Assembly: GCF_000149955.1 (NCBI RefSeq)
Contig: NC_030996.1
Coordinates: 1,381,467-1,445,466, forward strand
Length of the DNA stretch: 64,000 bases
Reading direction: 5' to 3'
DNA from: Fusarium oxysporum f. sp. lycopersici 4287
Lineage: Eukaryota > Ascomycota > Sordariomycetes > Hypocreales > Nectriaceae
How positions within the stretch are numbered: position 1 is the stretch's first letter; each line of letters begins with the position of its first letter. Both the position numbers and the translations under genes were made by a program. The notes under the pieces are model-generated. The model was not told the DNA's origin. It did not search any database and worked only from the letters and a program-made list of their open reading frames with translations. Of this stretch, positions 31,633-42,172 are shown one piece after another.

Positions 31633-32177
31633 TCACTCGGGATACCCAAAGTGACAGCATCCCTTATGCCACAGTTCATGCGGTCAACGTATTCATCCCG
31701 TGCGGTACCCCACTGCGAGTAGCGACTGCTGAGATAAACCAGGACGTTGCTTCTGATTTTGCCTTGCCGCTCGGGCTCATGGGATCGCGATCCTGACCGC
31801 ACTGCGTTGACAGCCTTATCTAGCCCACCATCTTGGACAAGGTATCGTGTTGAAAGCTGGAGGTCTTCAACAGCTTCATGTAGCACGACACTATGATATG
31901 ACTTGGTGTAAGCGCCGGAATGAACGCCTTCGTTTCTGTCGAGGCGAGCTTCATCGTCGACGCTTACTTGGTAGACCAGTCCGTGCACGTTGTATCCGCT
32001 GCAAGGAATCACATTCGCGAAGCCTCGACTGTTGATCTGCCATCGATGATCCAACAGAACCGCCCTGCCAACGTAGTAGCTTTCTGGGCAACGGCTGGCC
32101 ATTTGCTGCAGCCAAAGGTTACTACCATAGGCGAAGTAGAGTTGCGCCGGCAAGTCCGACATGGCGTGAATGTGCAT
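31347..32177 (-). CDS. GGCT-2: gamma-glutamylcyclotransferase-like protein
   Basis: The longest frame encodes 276 residues from the ATG at 32177; an ATG five codons later (32162) is equally possible. The cyclotransferase core is intact: LYFAYGSN with YGSN at 17-20, HRWQINSRGFANV, and LDRNEGV with the catalytic E83. It is the paralogue of GGCT-1 but lacks that protein's N-terminal 50 residues. From about residue 190 the frame becomes Arg-rich and low in complexity (RRRRRRSSS), which looks like out-of-frame reading; another frame of the same DNA gives a more protein-like tail. The C-terminus is therefore uncertain. The gene is divergent from amidoligase 2 in the same arrangement as the first pair. 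Confidence 0.78.
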   Translation of the reverse strand: MHIHAMSDLPAQLYFAYGSNLWLQQMASRCPESYYVGRAVLLDHRWQINSRGFANVIPCSGYNVHGLVYQVSVDDEARLDRNEGVHSGAYTKSYHSVVLHEAVEDLQLSTRYLVQDGGLDKAVNAVRSGSRSHEPERQGKIRSNVLVYLSSRYSQWGTARDEYVDRMNCGIRDAVTLGIPSDFFENTVRPSIPLRSSSRRSQREDQTRRTTRQSGHRRASSDPEDPRRRRRRSSSPQRRAWGTAFQRHASTLGRGVSTSQRFSRPFSQSTSWTWGW

Positions 32178-32865
32178 GCAAAAACGCTATACCCCGGTCG
32201 AGTTGTACTGAGGGCTGATACCCAATGATTGAAAGAGTGAGGCTCTAGAGGTCTGGAGTTCTATGCGAGCTGCAGCGAAGGATCTCTGGGTTGGCAGTTG
32301 GAGCCTGACAATCGACAGTCAATAGTTTGCATTCGTTAGGCTGCGACGAGCGAGGCAATTTATGGTGGCTTTCTAGATGAGCTGATTAATTTCTTTGGTC
32401 ACGCTTGCTGCCGTGCAACCTTGAGCGACGGTTGCGATACTCGCGTCGCCAAGTTTGTAATTCCTATCTGCGCGTCAAGCAGTCAAAGCCACGTCGAAGT
32501 GTGCAGGGTGTTCCAGATCCGAAGCTGGAGGGTGCTCAGCTGTTACATTGTCAAATGTCCAATTACTACCATATCAGTCTCTCTTTATGCGGGCGTTTGC
32601 AATCATAAAGGTGTGGTAATACAAGGCTCTAAGAAGCTGGGATGGTGGATAGGGATGCAACCCTCTCAGACAGTGCGAGCCTGATTGTGTACTCGGATAG
32701 ATACTCACCAACCCGTAATCTGACTTGCGGGAGCAGAGCCTGATTCATTTTCATTGCCTCGTGCAATTTCTGAGGTTGCGACTGATATCTTGATTATGAA
32801 CATGGCTTCCCCTGGTGCTTGCGATGGGCGACTCGGCCATCCTCAATTGCTTCACGTGAGCCACC
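32178..32865. promoter_or_regulatory. Divergent promoter region of GGCT-2 and amidoligase 2
   Basis: The 688 bp between the two start codons contain no supported gene. Confidence 0.5.
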
Positions 32866-34147
32866 ATGTCTTCATTTGGTTCATACAACTTCGGGGTCGA
32901 ATTGGAGCTCATTGCTGAGCCGAAAAGAGTACGACACCCTCTATTGCGTGCTGTCTACTACGAAGAATTGGCGACATCACTGAGATATGATGGCGCCGAA
33001 GCAGAAGCAGACAAGCTCAATCAGCGATACCGAAAACGTCCAGAACACTACGATAAGTGGTGGATTACAAAAGATGGATCGTTAGGGGATCCTGAGCATC
33101 CGTGCAGTGAGTCTCTTAAATAGTTGTTGTAATTGCATACTAATACTTGGACCTGCTCACAGTTCCGCTCGAGGCTGTCTCACCTATACTCTCCACTGAT
33201 TATACTTGGGAGAACCAGGTAGATGTTTTCTGGAACTCATGGGACCGTGTATTCCACATGCCAGAATCATCTATTGCTTGCGGAAGCCATATTCATGTGT
33301 CACCATCACCAGAGATGGAATTTGACCTGAACCAGCTTCGCAATATTGCTTTCGGTATCGTCTACTATGAGCCTCTAGTCATTCGCCTGCTTCCATACCA
33401 TCGACAGAACAACAAGTACTGCAGACCTAACACGCTACGATCTGGACCATTATATGACCTCATGTCAAGTTTTCACGAAGAAGAAGCACTCAGAGAACTA
33501 TGGGACGCGCTCGACGATGGTGTTGACGAAGAAGACATCAGAGACCTTATGCAATCTGGCCCGGAGCCGAAGCAGGAGAGATATGTCCTCTGGAATTTTG
33601 ACAACATCTTCGGGGGAGGCTCCGGTAGCATCGAATTTCGAGGAGGCCCAGGTTTGAGAGGCCCAGTCAAGACGAAGAGGTGGATATCATTTGTTGTCGC
33701 TTTCATCCACATGTGCACAAATTTGGTAAGCTTCTCACCCAGCTCTTCATTCACGTGCTTCTACAGGCACTGACTTACATCACAGGATGTCGCATCATGG
33801 AGCCACTACACAAGACCAAGTATGGACAGATTCTGGAGAGATTTGCGTAGGTCTGCGCAAGCTGTCAGTGTGAAAGAGAACCTTCCATCAGACTGGAGAG
33901 TCATGGCAGGGCTGGTCAGGTCAGTATTCCTATCCCATTTCACGGCCCGTGACTGACAATTTGCAGCGGCAGTTCTTACGAAGAGTCTGTTCTTGATGAT
34001 TTTAGCGACTCAGGCTACGGTGATGACTCATCTATCATGGGCAAATCTGACTCCGAATATTCCGACTCTGAGTATAGCGATGGAGAATATGAAGCCCTGC
34101 AGCAGGAGTTAATCCGGGAGAGAGAACATCGTTGCACAATTCTCTAG
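32866..34147 (+). CDS. Amidoligase 2 (Amidoligase_2 family) with C-terminal CaaX box
   Basis: Exons 32866-33106, 33163-33725, 33786-33919 and 33967-34147 join to 372 residues; the start context CCACCATG is strong. Motifs parallel amidoligase 1: FGVELE with E12 and E14, the same 18-residue KRPEHYDKWWITKDGSLG block at 57-74, EAVSP with E84, CGSHIHVS with H123 and H125, and IEFRGG. The first two introns sit at the same codons and phases as in amidoligase 1, which confirms duplication. A fourth exon adds an acidic tail with repeated SDSEYSD units and ends in Cys-Thr-Ile-Leu, a CaaX box whose Leu predicts geranylgeranylation. The enzyme may therefore work at a membrane. It is predicted to make an amide bond; the substrate is unknown. 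Confidence 0.87.
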
Positions 34148-35373
34148 GTGGCTGTGCGATATCATGGCGGCGTTTTACAATTGGCAATAAAAAATGCTGA
34201 CTGCATATCTGCGGCTGAGATGAGTACCAATCAGGATGAAACGGACTGATCGCAGTAGAATGTCGTTGGTTAGACTCATGGCATGCATATTCGGGCTTAC
34301 CCTATCCAATACGATCAGTCTTGGCAATCAGGCTCTAAGATAGACAATTGATTGATAACAGTTCAGACACATTCTGCCATTCTGCAGGCTGTGTCGTTGG
34401 GCGACGAATGCTAAGGAAACTGGGACCCTTGAGACTCGCGCTACATCAATACGCTTGGGACTTATCGACTATTCCCTTCTCTATCTGTCCAAGAGATCTG
34501 TATGAGGGTTTGTGCTTAAGGATAAAAGAGGCTTCGGTCATCCGAAAATGGCGATGCATGGATGAAGTCCAGAAGCCGAGCTGGCCCAGCCGACAGCTTC
34601 AGCCTCAACGTGCATGCATATTTGGCCCCCAACAGACCTTCTGATGTAGGTGCTGATGATGGGGGCGAGACGCATCTTCAGTATTTTCCCCAACCTTTGG
34701 CTGTGCAACAGAGCCTTGTCTTACCAACAGTTGGAATTGGGATATGTATCACGGCAATTGCTTCTTTGGTAGAATGAGAACAACGGGATATTCACAGGTT
34801 TCGCAACCTTCTCCATTGACAACAGTTTGGCCATGGCTGACGAGACTTGATCACCTAGCCTTTATGGTGTTGCACAACGCACCGACCAACTGCGAGGTCT
34901 CAGTAGCATACATGATGTCTGCATAAGTGGCAACAGAAGCAATGATAGTCGCCCTTCAAGACACAGAAAATAGCCCCAACAGTTGTGTAACAAGACCTCA
35001 ATTCAACAGGATTGGGGCTTAAGATGCCGCGCTTGAGCCTGTGTCTGTTCAAATAAGTCGGGAGTTAGTGTCGCCATCGTTGAGTTTTGTGAGTGTGCCT
35101 CAGCCGCACCCCCAGCCAGAGGGATTATCCCTCACCGGCATCAAGCTGCCTTATTCACGTGTCCCGTCCGGTGCCGTGGCTTGGTAACATCACAACAGCC
35201 ATATCACCCGGCAGACAATTGAGTTCCTGGGAGGCAAAATGAGGCTCCCCGGTCCTGATATGGCTGTAAAGCTGCTTCTTTCCATTTTAATGCTCCCATT
35301 CCTCCATCGCCTTGCCTCGCCGCGTCAATGCTACGTTCATGCTCCTTTTTCTGAAACATTATCATTGTTCAAC
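34148..35373. other. Intergenic region upstream of the lectin-like gene
   Basis: No supported gene in 1.2 kb. A palindrome AGGGATTATCCCT lies near 35120 and a CACGTG near 35157. An in-frame ATG at 35239 could extend the next gene but is less likely. Confidence 0.45.
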
Positions 35374-36956
35374 ATGCAACTAACCATGCTTTCGTGGCTG
35401 GTGTTTTTGGCATGGGCTCAAACCAGCTACGGTTCTGCTCTGTATGCTTTCTTCACCGACCTCACCATACAAGTTGGCGCACAAGACCCTACCACAGGAA
35501 AGCTTCTCTATAGTGCCTGTAATAGTCAGAATATCCCAGTTTTCCCCCTCGAAAAGCCGAATATCCTCGACACAAAAGAGACACCGCGCAATGGCACTGC
35601 GCTTACAGCCGTAGGCTGGGGGGACTGGCAATTTATCACTGTACGTCTCCTCTCTCTCCAAACTGCTCGCTGCGTACAGCTCACCGCATATCCAGGCGCA
35701 AGTCTTCTGGCAGACTGAAGATAATACGATCGTGCAGGGGAAATACATCTGTAACATGACGACGGGAAAACTTGTACGCGACCGCGAGTTCCAGATCTCG
35801 GCGGCGGCTGGCGTCGACTCCATCCATAACGAAACGGGCCTCTCAATTGTCAACCTAGGAGAGAAAGATGGATATCGTCTGTTCTATCATGACAAGGATA
35901 GGAAAGTCAAGATGCTGTGGTATACTGATGATGATGGTTGGAACGATGGGGGCGCCATCTCACAGGATACTGCTGGAGGCATGGCGTTAGGGTCAACGAT
36001 ACATGACCTCAAGAACATTACTGTGCCTTTCCCGAAGGACTCTGAGAATATCGAGCTGTCCCGCCTGGATAAGTCTGGTCTCTGGACGTTAGGTACGCCC
36101 CATGACCCTGTCGCGCTGGTAGTACTGGAGAAGCAGTGGCTGACAAGTAATAGACGCGTTCCCGAACAAGTTCCTCGGACCCTATACTAACAACACACTG
36201 CCGGCAGATATGTTTTGGAGCTTGGAAGACGAAGCCGACTTCTCTCTTCCTGCCTGGAACTCTTCCCTCGAAGCCATCGGCGCAGCAGTGGACCGAGACC
36301 GATCGCGAACACGGAGTATCTTCTATATCGGCGACGATAAGAAGATACACGAAGTCAAGTCGACGAATAGTGGTTGGCAGCTCGGCTCAAACCAAACAGA
36401 GCGCACATGGCCTGTCGCCGATAACGCGAGCTCCGGTCTAGCCGTAGTCTCTCAACAGAGCGAAGGCAAAGCTTGGCTGTACTACTGGTCCAACGAGACG
36501 ATTGTACAAGCATTCAAGGATTACGATGGCGACTGGGTTGATGCAGAAGCATTGCCGCAAAAGGTTCCGACAAATGGGACAGATGACAAGAAGCCCAAAG
36601 ACAGACCAACACAAGAGGATGGGCCTGATCCAGAGGGTTCTAAAGGCCTGAGCTCCGGGGCAAAGACTGGAATTGGTGCTGGGGTAGGCATTGGAGTCGG
36701 CGCGCTGCTGATAGGTGTTCTTGCCTGGCTATGGATGAAGCGACGCAGAGAACGCGCTCACCAAGAGAAGGTCTCGGATATCGTGGAAGTAGGAGGAAGT
36801 CCTCTAGAGCCGCGATTGTCTGTCTTCAAGGAGGATTTGCCCAGAGAAGATGAACGTGTGGAACCATCAGAGATGGCCGGCCAAGGCCGACCAGCTGAGC
36901 TGAGCCACCACGATTCAGTGGTTTACGAGTTGCCAGAGCATCATGCGAGAGGATAG
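35374..36956 (+). CDS. Membrane-anchored beta-propeller, fucose-lectin-like
   Basis: Exons 35374-35640, 35696-36092 and 36154-36956 join in frame to 488 residues. I prefer the ATG at 35374 (CAACATG context, followed by a signal peptide ending near TSYGS); an ATG at 35239 would add 45 residues. The ectodomain has repeated blade motifs of the type found in fungal fucose-specific lectins, for example YRLFYHDKDRKVKMLWY followed by GW, SIFYIGDDKKIHE followed by GW, and AWLYYWSNETIVQAF followed by DW. N-glycosylation sites are common. A Pro/Asp linker leads to one membrane helix (GIGAGVGIGVGALLIGVLAW) and a charged cytoplasmic tail of about 75 residues. It is a candidate surface glycan receptor. 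The sugar specificity is not known. Confidence 0.78.
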
Positions 36957-38121
36957 CGGGTGGGCATCGGATTGAATGAGCAAAGGCGTAATGATAAGAT
37001 TGTCAATTTCAATATGAGCATAAATAGCAGTTAATTTGATCAGCTAACCCTATTGTGAAGAAATGGGCGCAGACTGTAAGGTTGATCTCAGAATAACTTT
37101 GTGAATCTCAAGCTCGTCGTAGGGGCAGTCTCACGGGTTCTCGCGCCGTGCCGGAAGTCGGTATGTACGGGGGCTCCAGCAATGTCTTCCAGTGGTTCAG
37201 TAGCCTATCAAATTAGCCAATTTAGCCAATCAGCCCTACCACTTGTCTTGTTCGCTGCCCCCGACACCCCTGTCAAAGTAAGCCGCTGTATTGATTGAGC
37301 ACCCTGCGTCTGGACCAGACTGGACCGGCCGGGTCTCAAGTTCTGGCCTGTTCTCTCCAATACAATCTGAGAAGTATTGGAGAATGTGTTATTCTCAGCG
37401 GATAAAAAAAAAGAAGGAGGGAACTGGCAGGCGAACAAGTCCTGAGCTAGAGGTAAAGGTGCTCAAGCCAGGTCATGGCCACTATCGATCATCACATTCC
37501 CACGACCGCCTGCCAACACCAAATGGTTATCTCGAGAGCCAGCAGGGAATCAATGCCAAAAGAAAAAAAGCAGTAGCGCCAACGGTAGGTCCGAGCAAAG
37601 GGGGATTTACCGCCAGCCACTTTGGCTTCTCAGCCAGCCACTGGGTCGGATTTTGACCAGGGTAATTTGGAGCTATCGATTTCCCGGGGAGCGGCCCGTA
37701 CCATTCACCAAATCATAACCAAAAAGGGGCAAGTCCGCTGACAGACCCGACCAATTGATACATGAGTGATCAGTTTTGGAACGGGTAATCTGAAGAGAGA
37801 ATGCTGGGCAAAAGCCACAGCTGATCCCCGGATACACTATTGAATGCTGAGGCTGACTGTTCCCCAGGCTTTTCTCAGCTTGTGAGTCTATTGACCGGAT
37901 CACCTCCCAAAATGGCAAACGTCAAGGCGCAAGACACAGGCTATATCTATAGTTTCAGCCGTTTGAGACGGATCGGGGAAGATGTAAATTTTAACGTATC
38001 GATCATTGGAACGTTGGATTGGAATGGGAGAGGCGGCGTCCCCTCAAATTGCCATATAAAAGTACAGAGCATGGTACCCCAGTGGTGTTTGTAAATCTGC
38101 CTAATACTCTCAACCGTCACC
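36957..38121. other. Intergenic region upstream of the NADase gene
   Basis: No supported gene in 1.2 kb. Short local repeats occur (AGCCAATTTAGCCAAT near 37215, GCCAGCCACT twice near 37612-37640), of no evident function. Confidence 0.45.
38055..38060 (+). promoter_or_regulatory. TATA box of the NADase gene
   Basis: TATAAA lies 62 bp before the ATG at 38122. Confidence 0.45.
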
Positions 38122-38916
38122 ATGATCTTCAAATCTTTGCTCCTCTCATCACTTTTGGCCACTGGCCTCGCTTTATACATACCTCATGAGGACATCACGA
38201 GCAAAGAATGCGATTGCTCTGGAGAGCATGTTCGTGAGAACAAGAAGCTCAAGCATATTTACATCTGCGGCGATGAACGTCTTGGGCCTACAGACCTCCC
38301 CACGAACCTCCCTCTTAGCACATATGTTGCAGGCTATGACCGTTTCGGAGGCTTGACTCCCAACGGATTTCTGGAGAAGTGGTGGAATAACACTGCCAGG
38401 CCCGATGGTAAAAAGCCAGTTGGCTGGAAGTATCCGTTGAAGAACGGGTTTGAGTTGGACGACGATGAACGGCCTATCAAGGCAAACGTAAATCTTGCGC
38501 CAGGAACGCTGGTCGACAGATTCGGAGAACCTACAGGTAAACTATATGTTGCGCCCTACTCCGATATTGAACACTAACATGTTACGAAAGGACGATATCT
38601 CTCTCCTGCTACAGCCCCCTTTTCACAAAGAGCTCTCCACCCTGGGAATCTTATCACTGGGGAGAACAAAGAATTCCCCAACAACTATCACGTGTACAAG
38701 GTGACTAAATCATTTACCGTTCAGGCAGGACCTATCAGGCCATGGTTTGGTCAGCCAGGCTACGGCGTGCAGTTCTTCCTCGGTGTTGGCATCACGGTGA
38801 AAGACTACCTGGACAACGGAAGTCTACAATGGGTTAACGCATCAGCCTTGGTTAGGGAGGCAAAGCACTGCGCACTGAGTGGAGGAGATACTGATTTAGA
38901 GTCAGAAGAGCTCTAG
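38122..38916 (+). CDS. Secreted TNT-domain NAD glycohydrolase (fungal surface NADase type)
   Basis: Exons 38122-38536 and 38591-38916 join by a 54-bp phase-1 intron to 246 residues. A signal peptide covers about residues 1-17. An N-terminal cysteine-containing cap precedes the TNT fold, recognisable by [10 protein letters not shown], the phosphate-contacting [13 protein letters not shown] across the splice junction, an RAL-type Arg after the second exon begins, and GYGVQFFL carrying the family glutamine. Fungal relatives are exported or surface enzymes that split NAD into nicotinamide and ADP-ribose; the bacterial founding member is a necrotising toxin of Mycobacterium. The reading frame is intact, with a TATA box 62 bp upstream. 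A role in competition, defence or host contact is inference. Confidence 0.85.
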
Positions 38917-39231
38917 ATGACTAGCTGGAAATACGAGAATTATAAATCACCATGAAACAGCTAGAACTGGAAGTAGCCAAGATACGCCTGTTCCAATTTC
39001 TTGTTTGAGATTCCCAATATTCGACATCATGATAATCCCTATAACGTTGTATACTGGCAAATGATTCATGTCAGCTATCACTAGCTCTCTATCTCTGCTT
39101 CAAAGAATTGAAATTGTTGATGGTTGACAATTAGAGGCACCATGAGCCCCTGGATTCTTATATCTCCATTCTCTGGTAATAGGACCGCCTAGTCCCGCCG
39201 TCGTTCATCATGTTTGCGTTCCTAACTGTGC
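38917..39231. other. Convergent intergenic region between the NADase and small zinc-finger genes
   Basis: The 315 bp contain no coding signal; they would hold the 3' ends of two facing transcripts. Confidence 0.5.
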
Positions 39232-39474
39232 CTATAGAGGCTCGGGACTGGTGTACTCCCAGTGCTCTGTCAGACTGGTATCTAAGTGATACATCCTTCC
39301 GATCGAAGATTCATCAGAAGCGAGGGCTTCATCGTCGGTCTGTCGCCTATTGTCACATTTATCGCAGTAAATATTACTCATCGAGGTGACAGTGCCGCAA
39401 AGCCTTCCCGAGATGTTTTTGTTGCACTTCCACTTCTTGTGGTCTTTGCGTACAACTGTTGTCGTGGTGGCCAT
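39232..39474 (-). CDS. Small zinc-finger protein A (80 residues)
   Basis: The ATG at 39474 opens an 80-codon frame; the longer frame starts at a TTG. The centre has WKCNKN, then LCG, then YCDKC, a C-x8-C-x10-C-x2-C arrangement headed by a Trp, close to RanBP2-type fingers. It is followed by DDEAL and a C-terminal EHW-x-Y element. A paralogue with the same order lies 587 bp away on the opposite strand. RanBP2-type fingers bind RNA or ubiquitin; no specific role can be given. The paralogue supports real coding despite the small size. Confidence 0.65.
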   Translation of the reverse strand: MATTTTVVRKDHKKWKCNKNISGRLCGTVTSMSNIYCDKCDNRRQTDDEALASDESSIGRMYHLDTSLTEHWEYTSPEPL

Positions 39475-40061
39475 TGTGGAATATTCTGGCTTATAGGGAT
39501 TTGTGTTTTGTTTAGTATAGATGTATTTGAGCAAAGTGTTGCTATATGCTTTGTGTTTTGTCGAATGAAGCTTTTGAGAAGCCTTTTTACGAGCAAGAAG
39601 ATACCGTGTTTATACCATTCAGACACTATTATTCACTTCAAAGAGCAACCGCAAGATGGCCATGAAGGTCTGTAAAATGTATGCAACATCGCATCACTCA
39701 ACTCACATGTCAAGCATGCATGACATCTCGGTGACATGAATCAGGCAACGCATCCATTTGTTACATCACTGTATAGGTAGTGAGAAATGGCAGCCCCTGA
39801 TAGTGAGACCGTAGCTTGTGTGACGCATGTCCTTCAATCATTGAATCAACCTGAACTACCTGCTGAAACACACCACCATTTCCTTCTGTGATCAACTGAC
39901 CTCTGACTTGCCGTGACTATTAGCTATATGGGAGTGTCTGAGCTTCTCGAGAGCTATATATCACTACCGTTGATTCCAATCCCCGACATAAGTCCCAACG
40001 ACAAGCCTCCATCATCAACCACTATCATCCTATAAACCTTTACTCTTAAATCACATCCATC
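39475..40061. promoter_or_regulatory. Divergent promoter region of the two small zinc-finger genes
   Basis: The 587 bp between the start codons of the two paralogues hold no other supported gene. Confidence 0.45.
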
Positions 40062-40352
40062 ATGACATTCGGGCGAGTCACGGTAGAAGTGAGCAGCCAT
40101 CACGTTCACTGGGGATGCAATGCACAAGCAGGCGGCTGCGGTGAAACAAACGACATTGCACAAAAGACCTGTGGGACATGTAAGAAAACGCGGTGCGCAG
40201 GTGATGATGCCCTGGCCAAAACGCCCGAGAACCCTGTCTCAGGCAAAAGATTCGAAATTGGATATCTGGACCATGTCGATGAGAAAGGCGAAGAGCACTG
40301 GTATTATTTCGACCCAAACGCAAAAAGACAATCACAGATCGGTAATAACTGA
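40062..40352 (+). CDS. Small zinc-finger protein B (96 residues)
   Basis: The single exon begins at the ATG at 40062 (ATCATG context) and encodes 96 residues. It carries WGCNAQAGGCGE, then TCGTCKKTRC, then DDALAK and a C-terminal GEEHWYYF. The order W-x-C-N, CG, C-x2-C, DD-x-AL and EHW matches protein A encoded divergently next door, so the two are a local duplication. The pattern is close to a RanBP2-type zinc finger. No signal peptide or membrane span is seen, so it is probably intracellular. Function unknown. Confidence 0.7.
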   Translation: MTFGRVTVEVSSHHVHWGCNAQAGGCGETNDIAQKTCGTCKKTRCAGDDALAKTPENPVSGKRFEIGYLDHVDEKGEEHWYYFDPNAKRQSQIGNN

Positions 40353-40458
40353 GACGTATGTGCCAAGGAGACAAGAAACACTATATCGCCTAGTCTAGTT
40401 CATAATGTCAAAGAGGGCTGGCTACGCTAACACCAGAATCTTTCCCATTCGTTAATTT

Positions 40459-42172
40459 TTAATCCAGATGCTTCACATCAGCCTTCTCAATCACCTGCTT
40501 CGTGTCAAGCTCATCAGAGTAGAGTCCATCCGGTGCATCACCAAAGATGACCGAAATCTCCTCCAGTGTACGTCCACGTGTTTCGGGATAGAAGAAGAAA
40601 ATGACGAAGCCATAGGACACCAGAAGAGCCACATACACGATGTAGTACTTCCAACCAATAGCCGACAAAGCAATTGGGTTCACAAAGACGTTGAAAATGA
40701 GGGCCAAAATCATAATCATCCAGGCTGCAGAGATTCCACGGCCACGTAGCTGGAAGGGCCAAAGCTCAAGAGGGTAAGCAACCTGGAGAGGAGTTCTATG
40801 AAGAGCTGTGTTAGTGATGCGATCCAGAGTATACGCGGGTCAAACAGAGTTGACTTACATAGCGATGGCATAACCAGCATTGAATAAGAACACAAATGGA
40901 ATCATTGTGACTCCAACTGATCGTGATCCAGTTTGCGCAAAGCTCCCTGACATGGCAGTGATTAGGATAAAGCTGACAAGCATGATTGCGCAAGAGATCA
41001 TGAGAAGAAGTCGTCGTCCCAGTCTCTCGACGCATGAAGCACCAGCAACTGCAGCCAAGAAACTCCAGATCTGAAGACATCCCATAATCAGAGTCTGATC
41101 AGTGACGCTGGTGATGCCGACGGTGGCAAGGACAGTAGAGAGGTAATAGCTGACGACTCCATTACCGACCCACTGACTGTAGATTGCCAATGATGCCGTG
41201 ATGAAGAGACGGCGACGATGGGCGGGAGTGGATACTAGTGATGCCCAGGAGCTTGACTTCTCAGCTTGTTTCTCGGACTCGATGGCGGTCGTAATTTCGT
41301 GAAGTTCGAAGTCGACAAGAGGGTGGTTCACATCACCGCCCTGTAAAGTAGTACTTAGCTAACTGTTCGATAGGCGTCGATCATGCTAATCTGACTTACC
41401 GCGTGCAGCTTTCCTAGTGTCTCCCGCGCTGCGTCTTCTCGTCCAACAGATACCAGCCATCGAGGACTTTCGGGCACCATGATCAAAGCAGGAAGTGCAA
41501 CAAGAGGCAAGGCAATCTGGAGAATGGTTGGTAGCCTCCAGGCCCAGTCGGTGTAGTTCCTGGTGCCGTAGCACGCCCAAGCTGCAATGATACCACCGAT
41601 AAAATAGTTACAGTTGGTCAAAGCGGTGATGACACTTCGGTGACTAGGGTACGCGATCTCAGTAATGAGAAGAGGGATTGATGTCGCGAACATGGCAGTC
41701 GGGATACCGAGGATAAAACGGCCCGCGATCCACTCTGCCTCAGTCTTAGCACCTGTCTGGAGACCAGTACCGATTGCCAGCGGAATGAAGCCTAGGAAAG
41801 CTGGAAGACGACGACCATATTTGTTTGCGAGCCATGAGCTAGGAGGGCACGCTACAAAGAATCCGATGAAGTAGATGGCGTTGATGAAGCCGGACCATTC
41901 ACCAGAAGGGTGGTTCATGAAGTCGCTCCATTGGGGTAGAGATTGAAGACCGTTGAGGAGACTTCCATCATATCCGATTGCCGATTCTTGTTCAAGTCAG
42001 TTCTCATGAGCCATATTGATCATTCCTTATGCAACTCACGGAAGCAGACCAAGCCCAGGATCAGACTATTGAGTTTAACCAAGTGGGCTTGCTTATACCA
42101 CGGTGTAGTCTGGTTCGGCAGAACAGCCTCAATGCCCCCAGACGGAGGCTGGATCTTGGAGTCCACGGCCAT
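40459..42172 (-). CDS. MFS sugar porter family transporter
   Basis: Four exons (42040-42172, 41400-41986, 40859-41340 and 40459-40795) join through introns of 53, 59 and 63 bp to 512 residues. The start is the ATG at 42172. Sugar-porter signatures are present: GYDGSLLNG in helix 1, NKYGRR between helices 2 and 3, GRF with PLLITEIAYPSHR, PESPRWL after helix 6, ERLGRR in the second half, and PETRGRTLEEI at the end. The family moves sugars across the plasma membrane, commonly with protons. This branch resembles fungal lactose/hexose permease-like proteins. The substrate is not certain. All exon junctions keep the frame, so the gene looks functional. Confidence 0.9.

Noticed and set aside
29500..34147. 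Amidoligases as glutamine synthetases or ATP-grasp enzymes
   Set aside because: The motif order (E-x-E, DGSL, EAVSP, HIH, EFRGG) fits the Amidoligase_2 family; glutamine synthetase and ATP-grasp signatures are absent.
38537..38700. Frameshift in the NADase gene
   Set aside because: A first reading of exon 2 seemed to hit a stop, but careful counting of the CCCCC-TTTT run shows the frame is continuous after the 54-bp intron.
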